Shown here piece by piece: positions 53,967 to 62,150 of a stretch of 64,000 bases of DNA. The first letter of the stretch is position 1. Each line of letters begins with the position of its first letter. The stretch is from an uncultured bacterium (lineage in GTDB: Bacteria > Pseudomonadota > Alphaproteobacteria > Sphingomonadales > Sphingomonadaceae). Position numbers and translations under genes: made by a program. The stretch is taken from contig CALOGB020000126.1 in NCBI GenBank assembly GCA_942636505.2, forward strand, positions 248,001-312,000, read 5' to 3'. A model generated the notes under the pieces. That model was not told the DNA's origin. It was given only the letters and a program-made list of their open reading frames with translations, and made no database searches.

Positions 53967-54077
53967 CTCCCCTCCCTGAAAGGGAGGGGTCGGGGGTGGG
54001 TCGGCCAGCTTGAGCCACGCGCGTTCGACTGTGCGGAAGCCGACCCACCCCCAGCCCCTCCCTTCCAGGAAGGGGAG
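53967..54077. repeat. Family 4 dispersed palindrome, copy C
   Basis: TCCCCTCCCTGAAAGGGAGG and GGGGGTGGGTCGGC pair with GCCGACCCACCCCC and CCCTCCCTTCCAGGAAGGGG-like bases. Best preserved copy of the family. Just after the porin stop; the rest of the 241-base gap shows nothing. Confidence 0.88.
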
Positions 54078-54082
54078 CAGAA

Positions 54083-55621
54083 TCAGAACCGGTAGCTGAT
54101 CCAGCCGGCGAGGAAGTCGGAGTTCCTATACCCCGCATTCGTCAGCGCAGGGCCTGCGATCAAATGCTCGTACCGCCCGGTGAACGACAGGCGCGAGGTG
54201 AACGGGTACACCGCCTGGAACCGCAGCGTATCGGCGATCTTCTTGCCCCCGAAATTCTGCGTGCCCGCAAACGCGGAGCCATTCGCGCGGTACACCGCAT
54301 CGCTGGTCGTGTCGCGCCACGAGCGCTGATATTCCGCCGTCAGCCGCAGCTTGTCGAACACGCTGAACGTCACGTTCGGCGCCAGCGCGACCAGGTTGGT
54401 TGGCGTCGCGAACAGCTGATAGCTGTAATAGATGTTGTTGCCGAACGGCGCCAACGAGTTGCGCAGCGTGCCGTTACCATAGGCGCCGCCGCCGCTCGCA
54501 TAGTCCGCGTGGAAGCCGACGCGCGGCGCAGACTTGCCCTCGCCGAGCTTGTAGGTCTGCGCCAGCAGGATCAGCCACGCCTTGATCGAGCGGTTGTCGT
54601 ACGAACCGCCCTGGTAATTGATCGTCCAATCGAGATTGACCGGCCCCGCATCGCCCCAGACGTGCAGGCCGTAAAAATTGCGGACTTCGCGCGCATTGTC
54701 CGTGCCCCATACCGCCGCGCGGTTCCGCAGGCGCCAGAGGAACGGATCGACGTAAAGCTTCGAGCCCCCGAACAGCGTCTCCGGCACGACGATGCCCGTC
54801 GAGATGCCCGAGAACCGCCGCGCGCTCTCGGCGTTATCATCCTGAGTACCGCCATTGCCATACGCGGTCGGCTTGAAGTCGAACACGTCGGCGCGAACGC
54901 CGGCGGTGCGCGCCCACGCGCGGAAGCCGTTGAAGCCAAAGAACAACGTGTTGTTGTCGCGCGGCACGACCAGCAGGTTGGGACCGTCCGCGAACGTCTG
55001 GCGACCATAGCGCACACCGACATCGACATCGGCCACCGTCCCGGTCAAATCGACGAACGCCTGCTGCACCGCCAGCTTGTTGCGCAGGTTCGGCAGCGCG
55101 GTGCCAAGGTTCTGACCCTCCAGCGTGCCGTGCGCGAGTTCGCCGTAGAAACGGAGATGCTGACCGACATGCAGATCGGCACCCCCGAACAGGCGGAGGA
55201 TGTCCTGCCGCTGTGCCTCGGCATCGCGCAGATTGGGGTTGGTCGTCTCGTTGACGCGGAACCGCGCCTCGCCCGACAGCGTCAAATACACGTCGCCGTC
55301 ACCGGCGATCGAGATGAACTTCAGCTGGTCGACGATATCCTTGCGCTTCTTCGGATCGCGCAGCTTCGACCAGTCCTCTGCCCAGCGCGACTGGTTGTAA
55401 CCACCCGCCGTCACGCCGTCGCCGACCGCGGCGTTGGGATAGCTCTCGGCGATCGGCGAGGCTTCGGCAGTGCTCGACACGTCCTTCGCGCCGGCATTCG
55501 CCTGTCGCGAGGGCGGCGCTTCGGCCTGCGCCATCGCCGCGCTCGGAAAGGCCAGGGTCGAAAGTGCGGACGCGGCAAAGCCGGCCGCGTACGCCATGCG
55601 GCGGATCGTCATCGAGGTCAT
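54083..55621 (-). CDS. Alginate-export-family outer-membrane porin
   Basis: 512 residues with a signal peptide (AAGFAASALSTLAFPSAAMA) and a beta-barrel that matches the alginate_exp family: LTLSGEARFRVNETTNPN, LHVGQHLRFYGELAHG, DVGVRYGRQTFADGPNLLV, GLHVWGDAGPVNLDWTINYQ, terminal LAGWISYRF. Despite the name, sphingomonad members are mostly general porins for small organic anions. Its place directly downstream of dctA on the same strand suggests it lets dicarboxylates through the outer membrane. The ATG at 55621 is preferred to a TTG two codons earlier. Confidence 0.82.
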   Translation of the reverse strand: MTSMTIRRMAYAAGFAASALSTLAFPSAAMAQAEAPPSRQANAGAKDVSSTAEASPIAESYPNAAVGDGVTAGGYNQSRWAEDWSKLRDPKKRKDIVDQLKFISIAGDGDVYLTLSGEARFRVNETTNPNLRDAEAQRQDILRLFGGADLHVGQHLRFYGELAHGTLEGQNLGTALPNLRNKLAVQQAFVDLTGTVADVDVGVRYGRQTFADGPNLLVVPRDNNTLFFGFNGFRAWARTAGVRADVFDFKPTAYGNGGTQDDNAESARRFSGISTGIVVPETLFGGSKLYVDPFLWRLRNRAAVWGTDNAREVRNFYGLHVWGDAGPVNLDWTINYQGGSYDNRSIKAWLILLAQTYKLGEGKSAPRVGFHADYASGGGAYGNGTLRNSLAPFGNNIYYSYQLFATPTNLVALAPNVTFSVFDKLRLTAEYQRSWRDTTSDAVYRANGSAFAGTQNFGGKKIADTLRFQAVYPFTSRLSFTGRYEHLIAGPALTNAGYRNSDFLAGWISYRF

Positions 55622-55672
55622 AAGCAAATATCCGGTACAGGACGCGGGACCGGCGAACCGGCCCCGTACGCG

Positions 55673-57019
55673 TCAGTGGGCGGTAGCAGGGGCGGGGATC
55701 GCCGCCGGCACGAACTCGGGAAGCTTGCCCGACAAGGCAGCGTCGAGCTTGTCGCGGTCGAGACCGCCTTCCCAGCGGGCGACGACGATCGTCGCGACCG
55801 CGTTGCCAATGAAGTTGGTGAGACTCCGGCACTCGCTCATGAAGCGATCGACGCCGAGGATCAGCGCCATGCCCGCGATCGGCACCGTCGGCACGATCGA
55901 CAGCGTCGCGGCCAACGTGATGAAGCCCGCGCCGGTAACGCCCGCCGCACCCTTCGAAGAGATCATCGCGACGACGAGCAGCAGCAGTTCCTGTCCGAGC
56001 GTCAGGTGCGTGTTGGTCGCCTGTGCGATGAACAGCGCCGCCAGCGTCATGTAGATGTTGGTGCCGTCGAGGTTGAACGAATAGCCGGTCGGCACGACCA
56101 GCCCGACGACCGACTTCTCGCAGCCTGCCGCCTCCATCTTCTGGATCAGGTTCGGCAGCGCGGCTTCCGACGACGAGGTGCCCAGCACCAGCAGCAGCTC
56201 GGCCTTCAGATACTTGATCAGTTTGAAGATCGAGAAGCCGGTCAGCCGCGCGACAGTGCCGAGGATGACGATCACGAACAGCGCCGCGGTCAAATAGAAG
56301 GTCGCGACCAGCGCACCGAGATTGGCAAGGCTGCCGATCCCGTACTTCCCGATCGTGAACGCGATCGCGCCGAACGCACCGAGCGGGGCCGCGCGCATCA
56401 GGATGCCGACCAGCTTGAAGACGATCAGGCTGAGGCGCTCGAGGAAGTTCAGCACCGGCTTGGCAGGCTCGCCGACCAGGCTCAGCGAGATACCGAACAG
56501 GATCGCGACGAGCAGGATCTGGAGGATGTTGCCCTCAGTGAACGCGCTGACCATCGTGTCCGGAATGATGCTCATCAGGAACCCGGTGATCGTCGTCTCG
56601 TGCGCCTTCACGGTGTAGTCGGCGATGCCCTTGGTATCGAGCGTGGCGGCGTCGATGTTCATCCCCGCGCCCGGCTGGACGACGTTGGCCACGATGAGCC
56701 CGACGATGAGCGCGAGCGTCGAGAAGAACAGGAAGTAGGCGAACGCTTTGCCCGCGACGCGGCCAACCGACCCGAGCTCCTTCATGCCCGCGATCCCGGT
56801 GACGAGCGTCAGGAAGATCACCGGGGCGATGATCATCTTCACCAGCTTGATGAACGCATCGCCGAGCGGCTTCAGCGCCGCGCCGTACGCCGGATAGAAA
56901 TGCCCGAGCGCCGCGCCGAGCGCGATCGCGATCAGGACCTGGATATAGAGCTGGCCGCTCCAGCGCTTCCGCGCGGGCGTTTCCGCGACGCCATATGTCT
57001 GGGTGGGTAGGGTCAACAT
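55673..57019 (-). CDS. dctA: C4-dicarboxylate:cation symporter
   Basis: 448 residues of the DAACS family: eight helices plus two re-entrant loops, with [37 protein letters not shown] (serine-rich loop) and [20 protein letters not shown]. It imports succinate, fumarate and malate with protons or sodium. It is divergent from dctB-dctD, the expected two-component regulators. A sequence spaced like a sigma-54 promoter lies about 41 bases upstream of the ATG. The porin gene follows 51 bases after the stop. Confidence 0.93.
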   Translation of the reverse strand: MLTLPTQTYGVAETPARKRWSGQLYIQVLIAIALGAALGHFYPAYGAALKPLGDAFIKLVKMIIAPVIFLTLVTGIAGMKELGSVGRVAGKAFAYFLFFSTLALIVGLIVANVVQPGAGMNIDAATLDTKGIADYTVKAHETTITGFLMSIIPDTMVSAFTEGNILQILLVAILFGISLSLVGEPAKPVLNFLERLSLIVFKLVGILMRAAPLGAFGAIAFTIGKYGIGSLANLGALVATFYLTAALFVIVILGTVARLTGFSIFKLIKYLKAELLLVLGTSSSEAALPNLIQKMEAAGCEKSVVGLVVPTGYSFNLDGTNIYMTLAALFIAQATNTHLTLGQELLLLVVAMISSKGAAGVTGAGFITLAATLSIVPTVPIAGMALILGVDRFMSECRSLTNFIGNAVATIVVARWEGGLDRDKLDAALSGKLPEFVPAAIPAPATAH

Positions 57020-57059
57020 CGCCTCCTGCTATCCTCGTCCACTCACGCGGGACGTTGTG

Positions 57060-57075
57060 TGCGACGGTAATGCCG
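57060..57075 (-). promoter_or_regulatory. Possible sigma-54 promoter of dctA
   Basis: On the minus strand CGGCATTACCGTCGCA has GG and GC separated by exactly 10 bases, the -24/-12 spacing, and ends about 41 bases before the ATG. The match to the TGGCAC and TTGCA boxes is partial, and the neighbouring DctD lacks the sigma-54 contact loop. Confidence 0.3.
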
Positions 57076-57222
57076 GGCCGAACCCAGGACTACAAGCGCA
57101 GCCCTTCAGCGCCTAGAACGTTGGTTTTTAGCCATTTATTAGCATACCCATTGTTCGGACGTGTGGAAATCGCCGCATTTCATCAATGGTGCGGGCGGTG
57201 CGTGTGTGATAATCCGCACAAA

Positions 57223-59007
57223 ATGACGCGACTCCGATCTCCCCTTTTCGTCACGGCGTTGACGGTGCTGCTGGCGTTCGCGGCGCTTGGCGTGATCGTC
57301 GCGGGAGTCGCCTCGATCTACGGCCAGCGCGCCGCCCAAGACGCGCGCGCGGGCGTGCGGATGCGCTCGGTCCAGCAGACTCGGAGCAACCTTCGCCTGC
57401 TCGAAGCCGAGTTGCAGACCTATCGCCTGCTGCCGATCATGCTCGGCGAATATCCCGACGTCCGCGCGGCACTCGCGTCGGGCAAGGTCGACCCGGCACT
57501 CAACACCAAGCTCGCGCTGCTGGCCGAACGCACCGGCGCCCCGGTGATCTACGCACTCGACACGCAGGGCATGGCGATCGCCGCCTCGAACGACGGGCGC
57601 CCCGACAGCTTCCTCGGTCACGACTACCGCTTCCGCGACTATTTCACCAAGGCGATGGCCTCCGGCGCAACCGAGTTCTTCGCACTCGGCAGCGTCAGCG
57701 GGCGGCCGGGCCTATACCTGTCGCGACGGATCGACCGCGCCGGTCGACCGCTCGGCGTGGTCGTGGTCAAGGTCGAGTTCGAGAAGATCGCGCGTGCGTG
57801 GATCCAGGATCGGATGGCGACCTTCGTCACCGATCCCGACGGCATCATCCTGATTTCCAGCGATCCGAAGCTCGAATTTCGGACCACCCGCTCGCTCTCG
57901 CCTTCGCGCCGCGCCGAGCTGGTCGAGACGCGCCAGTTCGGCTCATCGCCATTGGCCCCCGCCCCACTGACGCTAGCCGAGGGGGTTTCGCGGCTGCCCG
58001 ACGGATCGCCGGCGATCACGGTGTCGTTGCCGGTACCCATCTCGGGCTGGCGGCTGGTGCATATGGAGCCGCTCGACGCTGCCCTGCGCACCGCCGCCGC
58101 GCGCACGCGCTGGGCCACCGCAATCGCCGCCATGCTGACGATCGCGGCCATGCTCGGCGCGTGGTGGCTGTACGAGCGACGCAAGCGCAACGTCGGTGCG
58201 CGCGCGGAACTGGAGGCGGAAGTCGCCCGCCGCACCGCCGAACTCCGCGCCACCGCCGACCGCCTCCAGATCGAGGTCGAACAGCGCGAGGCGTCCGACC
58301 AGCGGTTCCGCCAGGCGCGCGAGGAACTGGCGCACGCCAACCGCGTCGGCTCGATCGGCACGATCACCGCCAGCGTCGCGCACGAGATCAACCAGCCCGT
58401 CGCCGCGATCCGCACCTTCGCCGACAACGCCGCCGCCTTCCTGGACCGCGGCGAACCCGCGCGCGCGGCAACCAATCTCCAGTCGATCGTCGACCTCACC
58501 AGCCGGATCGGCACGATCACCGCCGGCCTACGCCGCTATGCTAGGCGCGGCGCAGGATCGATCGGCCCCGTCGCGCTCGACGAGGCGATCGACGGCGTCC
58601 GCCTGCTGATCGGCGACCGCTTCCGCGCCAAGGGCGTAACGCTCGACCTGCCGAACGGTCCCGAGGCGCGACTGACGGTGATCGCCGGCCGCGTCCGCCT
58701 GGAACAGGTGCTGGTCAACCTCCTCCAGAACGCGCTCGACGCGGTTGCAGACCGACGCGATGCCCGCGTGAGCGTCACCGTCGGGCGTAAAGGCCGCGAT
58801 GTCGTGCTGACCGTAGCCGACAACGGCCCCGGCATCGAAGCCGACATCGCCGACCACCTCTTCACCCCGTTCGCGACGAGCAAGAAGGACGGCCTCGGGC
58901 TCGGTCTCGGCATCGCGCGCGACATCATGACCGAGTTCGGCGGCACGCTCGACCTCGTCCCCGCACCTGAAGGCGCCATTTTCCGTATGATCCTGGTGAA
59001 GGCATGA
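57223..59007 (+). CDS. dctB: C4-dicarboxylate sensor histidine kinase
   Basis: 594 residues. One helix at 8-31, a periplasmic double-Cache sensor (about 45-285; ALDTQGMAIAASNDGRPDSF, GHDYRFRDYFTKAMASGATE) and a second helix at about 295-315. Then come a coiled coil (ELEAEVARRTAELRATADRL), the phospho-acceptor His387 in SVAHEINQPVAAI, the N box (LVNLLQNALDAV) and G boxes (DNGPGIEADIADH, GLGLGLGIARDI). This is DctB organisation. The start ATG is preceded by no strong ribosome binding site; in-frame upstream sequence overlaps the dctA promoter region. ATGA overlap with dctD. Confidence 0.92.
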   Translation: MTRLRSPLFVTALTVLLAFAALGVIVAGVASIYGQRAAQDARAGVRMRSVQQTRSNLRLLEAELQTYRLLPIMLGEYPDVRAALASGKVDPALNTKLALLAERTGAPVIYALDTQGMAIAASNDGRPDSFLGHDYRFRDYFTKAMASGATEFFALGSVSGRPGLYLSRRIDRAGRPLGVVVVKVEFEKIARAWIQDRMATFVTDPDGIILISSDPKLEFRTTRSLSPSRRAELVETRQFGSSPLAPAPLTLAEGVSRLPDGSPAITVSLPVPISGWRLVHMEPLDAALRTAAARTRWATAIAAMLTIAAMLGAWWLYERRKRNVGARAELEAEVARRTAELRATADRLQIEVEQREASDQRFRQAREELAHANRVGSIGTITASVAHEINQPVAAIRTFADNAAAFLDRGEPARAATNLQSIVDLTSRIGTITAGLRRYARRGAGSIGPVALDEAIDGVRLLIGDRFRAKGVTLDLPNGPEARLTVIAGRVRLEQVLVNLLQNALDAVADRRDARVSVTVGRKGRDVVLTVADNGPGIEADIADHLFTPFATSKKDGLGLGLGIARDIMTEFGGTLDLVPAPEGAIFRMILVKA

Positions 59008-60341
59008 GCGAGCAAGCCGTCTTGCTCGTCGACGACGACGACGTCCTTCGCGGGGCGTTGGAGCAATCGTTCGAACTCGCCGGAATCGCCGTGATCGCCG
59101 AGCGCGATCCGACCGTCGCGCTTTCCCGCGTGACCGCCGGGTTCGACGGCGCGGTGGTGTCCGACATCCGCATGCCAAAGATGGACGGCCTCGAACTCTT
59201 CCGCCGGATAGCCGCGATCGACCACGAGATCCCGGTGCTGCTGATGACCGGCCACGGCGACGTCGCGATGGCGGTCGCCGCGCTCAAGAACGGCGCGTTC
59301 GACTTCATCCCGAAACCCTTCGCGACGGACCATTTGATTGCGGGGGCACGCCGTGCGCTTGAAATGCGCCGCCTCGTGCTCGACAACCGCCGTCTCCGAG
59401 CAGCGGCCGAGGAAACGATCGGCGCCGAACCCCTGATCGGCGAGACCCCGGTCATGGTCCGCCTCCGCGAAACCATGCGCCAGATCGCGCAGGCCGACAT
59501 CGACGTGCTGGTCGAAGGCGAGACCGGCACCGGCAAGGAACTTGTCGCCGTCCTCCTCCACCGCTGGAGCAACCGCCGCTCCCGCCCGTTCGTCGCGGTC
59601 AACTGCGCCGCGCTGCCCGAGGCGGTCGCGGAGATCGAGCTGTTCGGCCATGACGGCGACTCCCGCCTGCCGCGTACCGGCCGGATCGAGGCGTCCAACC
59701 GCGGCACGCTGTTCCTCGACGAGATCGAGAGCACGCTCCCTGCGTTTCAGGCGAAGCTGCTCCGCGTGCTGGAGGAACGTGAGGTGATGCCGGTCGGTGG
59801 CGACCTCCCGCGTGCGCTCGACCTGCGCGTGATCGCTGCCGCCAAGCCTGGCCTTGATCACGCGGTCGAGGAAGGCCGCTTCCGCGCCGACCTCCTCTTC
59901 CGCCTCGACGCGGTACGCCTGCGCATCCCACCCCTGCGGGAACGCCGCGACGACATACCGCTGCTGTTCGGGCACCTGCTCCATCAGGCGGCAGAGCGGT
60001 TCGGCCGCGAGGTGCCGACGATCGACACCGCGACGCTAGCGTATCTCGGCCAGCACGACTGGCCCGGCAACGTTCGCGAACTAGACAATCTCGCGAAACG
60101 CCTCGTCCTCCGCGTCGAAGCCGAAGAACCGATCGACGAAGACAGCGACATCCCCCTCCCCGCCCGCGTCGACAAGTTCGAAGAGGCCACCATCCGCGCC
60201 GTGCTTCAGCAGGTGAGTGGCGACGTGCGGTCTGCGCTGGCCGCGCTCGGCATCCCGCGAAAGACGTTCTACGACAAGCTCAAGCGCCACGACATCGACG
60301 TCGAGGCCTACCGCCCGACCAAGTCTCCTCCGTCATCCTGA
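59004..60341 (+). CDS. dctD: DctD-type response regulator lacking the GAFTGA loop
   Basis: 445 residues. Receiver domain with DDDD pocket and phospho-Asp54 (VVSDIRMPKMDG), AAA+ domain with Walker A GETGTGKE and Walker B GTLFLDEIE, arginine fingers in FRADLLFRLDAVRLRIPPLR, and a C-terminal Fis-type helix-turn-helix (ALGIPRKTFYDKLKRHDID). Between ELFGH (212-216) and RTGRIE (224-229) only DGDSRLP remains where sigma-54 activators carry GAFTGA and about ten more residues. It is therefore unlikely to activate sigma-54 polymerase in the normal way. It is cotranscribed with dctB and divergent from dctA. Confidence 0.9.
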   Translation: MSEQAVLLVDDDDVLRGALEQSFELAGIAVIAERDPTVALSRVTAGFDGAVVSDIRMPKMDGLELFRRIAAIDHEIPVLLMTGHGDVAMAVAALKNGAFDFIPKPFATDHLIAGARRALEMRRLVLDNRRLRAAAEETIGAEPLIGETPVMVRLRETMRQIAQADIDVLVEGETGTGKELVAVLLHRWSNRRSRPFVAVNCAALPEAVAEIELFGHDGDSRLPRTGRIEASNRGTLFLDEIESTLPAFQAKLLRVLEEREVMPVGGDLPRALDLRVIAAAKPGLDHAVEEGRFRADLLFRLDAVRLRIPPLRERRDDIPLLFGHLLHQAAERFGREVPTIDTATLAYLGQHDWPGNVRELDNLAKRLVLRVEAEEPIDEDSDIPLPARVDKFEEATIRAVLQQVSGDVRSALAALGIPRKTFYDKLKRHDIDVEAYRPTKSPPSS

Positions 60342-60413
60342 CGAAAGTCAGGACCCAGGGTTACAGGGGATAGCGGTCGTGGCTCTGGGTCCTGACTTTC
60401 GTCAGGATGACGG
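60330..60413. repeat. Family 3 dispersed palindrome, copy D
   Basis: CCGTCAT/ATGACGG ends with hairpins CCTGACGAAAGTCAGG and CCTGACTTTCGTCAGG. It begins inside the last codons of dctD and lies in the convergent gap before the AbrB-type gene. Confidence 0.88.
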
Positions 60414-60432
60414 CGGTATGTGGGGCCCGCCG

Positions 60433-61491
60433 CTAAGTCGGAATAACCGGCGGCGGCACCCCGCCCTGCCGCGTGGCCACGAACTTCGCCAGCGGCGGCC
60501 CAATCAGCAACACCCCCAGAAAGCGCAACACCTGAAGCGCCATCACGAACGGCACATCGACCGGGCTAGAAGCAGCGATGATCGCCACAGAATCCATGCC
60601 TCCCGGGCTAGTCGCCAGATACGCGGTAACCGGATCGATCCCCCACCAGCGCGTCAACGCCGCCGCGATCCCGCCGCAGAATGCGATCAGCAGCGCCACC
60701 GACAACAGGATCCGCGGCATCGCCTTGCCCGCGACCCGCAACGTATCGCGCGTGAACGACAACCCTATCCGCCACCCGACCACCGCATAGCTGATTGCGA
60801 GCAACCACTGCGGCAACACCGGCTGCGCGACACCAGTGACATTGAGCGCCGCTCCCGCCACCAAGGACCCGAGCAGCGCACCGGCGGGCAGCTTCAGCAC
60901 AACGCCGACACTCGCACCAACACCAGCAATCGCGATCGTCCGAAGCACGGCAACCGGATCGACCGCCGCAAACCACGTGCCCGCAACATGATGCCCGCTC
61001 CCGCCACCGACCATCACCGCCGCCAGCACCGAAGCGACCACCGCCACGCTCACGACCCGCGTGTACGTCATCACCGCGACCAGCCGCGAGTCCGCGCCAT
61101 ACGCCTGCGCCATCAACACCATCGCGCTCGCCGCACCCGGCGTCGATCCCCACACCGCGACGGTCCCCGGAAGCACCTGCCACCGGCTCAGCAGATAGCC
61201 GAGCACGCTGCTGGCAGCGAGCGTGACGAAGTTGACCATCAGGAACACCGGCCAGTGATCCGCCACCGTCGCGACGATCCCCGTGGTGATCGACCCCGCG
61301 ATCAAAGTCCCGACCGCCGCCTGTGCGCCCCGAAATGCCGACGTCGGCACGCTCAGCGACCACCCCCGCACCGCCAGCACCACCGCCGCGATCATCGGCC
61401 CGAGCAGCAACCCGGCGGGCAGCCCGACGACCTCAAGCAGCCCCGCGATCACCGCCGACAGCGCGATCAAGACGGCCCAGCGCGCAATCAT
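60433..61491 (-). CDS. AbrB-duplication-family membrane protein
   Basis: 352 residues with about ten helices in two similar halves (GLPAGLLLGPMIAAVVLAV and KLPAGALLGSLVAGAALNV), the pattern of the AbrB/putative ammonia monooxygenase family, with TPGAASAMVLMAQAYGADSR and TSPGGMDSVAIIAASSPVD as conserved blocks. E. coli AbrB was linked to regulation of aidB; biochemical function is unknown and a transporter is likely. The start ATG overlaps the preceding gene's stop as ATGA, making a three-gene coupled operon with the methyltransferase-like and Hsp70-like genes. Confidence 0.8.
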   Translation of the reverse strand: MIARWAVLIALSAVIAGLLEVVGLPAGLLLGPMIAAVVLAVRGWSLSVPTSAFRGAQAAVGTLIAGSITTGIVATVADHWPVFLMVNFVTLAASSVLGYLLSRWQVLPGTVAVWGSTPGAASAMVLMAQAYGADSRLVAVMTYTRVVSVAVVASVLAAVMVGGGSGHHVAGTWFAAVDPVAVLRTIAIAGVGASVGVVLKLPAGALLGSLVAGAALNVTGVAQPVLPQWLLAISYAVVGWRIGLSFTRDTLRVAGKAMPRILLSVALLIAFCGGIAAALTRWWGIDPVTAYLATSPGGMDSVAIIAASSPVDVPFVMALQVLRFLGVLLIGPPLAKFVATRQGGVPPPVIPT

Positions 61492-62150
61492 GCCTTGGTA
61501 GCGAACCAGATCGTATGCCGCGCGCCGCCCTTCCGCGTCGCCCGCGCGATCACTTCGTCGACCGTGAAACCCGCTTCGGCAAGCCGGGTAGCGAAAGGCT
61601 TGCTCGGCGCGGACGACCACACTGCGAGCACCCCGCCTGGCCGCAAAGCCGCCCGCGCCAGAGACAACCCACGCGCCCCATAAAGCCGGTCGTTACCCGG
61701 CCGAGAAATCCCGTCAGGCCCATTATCGACATCGAGCAGGATCGCGTCCCAATCACCCTGCGCGATCGCCGCAGCGACGTCGCTCTCGAAAATCCGGGCC
61801 CGCGGATCGGTCAGGCTGTCCCCGTGCAGCGCCGCCATAGGCCCGCGCGCCCATTCGATCACCGCCGGCACGATCTCCGCCACAACTACCTCCGCGTCAG
61901 GCCCAAGCCGAGCCAGCGCCGCGCGGAGGGTAAACCCCATCCCAAGCCCGCCGATCAGCATCCGAACACCCGGCCGCCCCCCGATCTGGTCGCACGCCTG
62001 CTCCGCCAGCGCCTCTTCCGACCCGCTAAGCCGACTGTTCATCAACTCGTTCGCACCGAGCATGATCGAGAACTCCGCGCCACGCTGGAGGAGCCGAAGC
62101 TCACCCCCACCCGGCACCTGCGCCGTCCCGAGCAGAACCCTCGGGGTCAT
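61488..62150 (-). CDS. Spermidine-synthase-like methyltransferase-fold protein
   Basis: 220 residues. Rossmann segment VRMLIGGLGMGFTLRAALAR with the acidic end of strand 2 in VVVAEIVPAVIEWARG, and DWDAILLDVDNGPDG as the catalytic Asp region of spermidine synthases. The N-terminal beta domain that binds the polyamine is short (LRLLQRGAEFSIMLGANELM). Small proteins of this type are annotated as spermine/spermidine synthase-like but often lack proof of polyamine activity. The ATG overlaps the Hsp70-like stop as ATGA. Confidence 0.78.
   Translation of the reverse strand: MTPRVLLGTAQVPGGGELRLLQRGAEFSIMLGANELMNSRLSGSEEALAEQACDQIGGRPGVRMLIGGLGMGFTLRAALARLGPDAEVVVAEIVPAVIEWARGPMAALHGDSLTDPRARIFESDVAAAIAQGDWDAILLDVDNGPDGISRPGNDRLYGARGLSLARAALRPGGVLAVWSSAPSKPFATRLAEAGFTVDEVIARATRKGGARHTIWFATKA

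Noticed and set aside
54164..57010. 948-codon open frame antisense to the porin and dctA genes
   Set aside because: The translation is dominated by Arg, Asp, Glu and Gln repeats without domains, and it lies opposite two clear genes. Long antisense frames are expected at this base composition.
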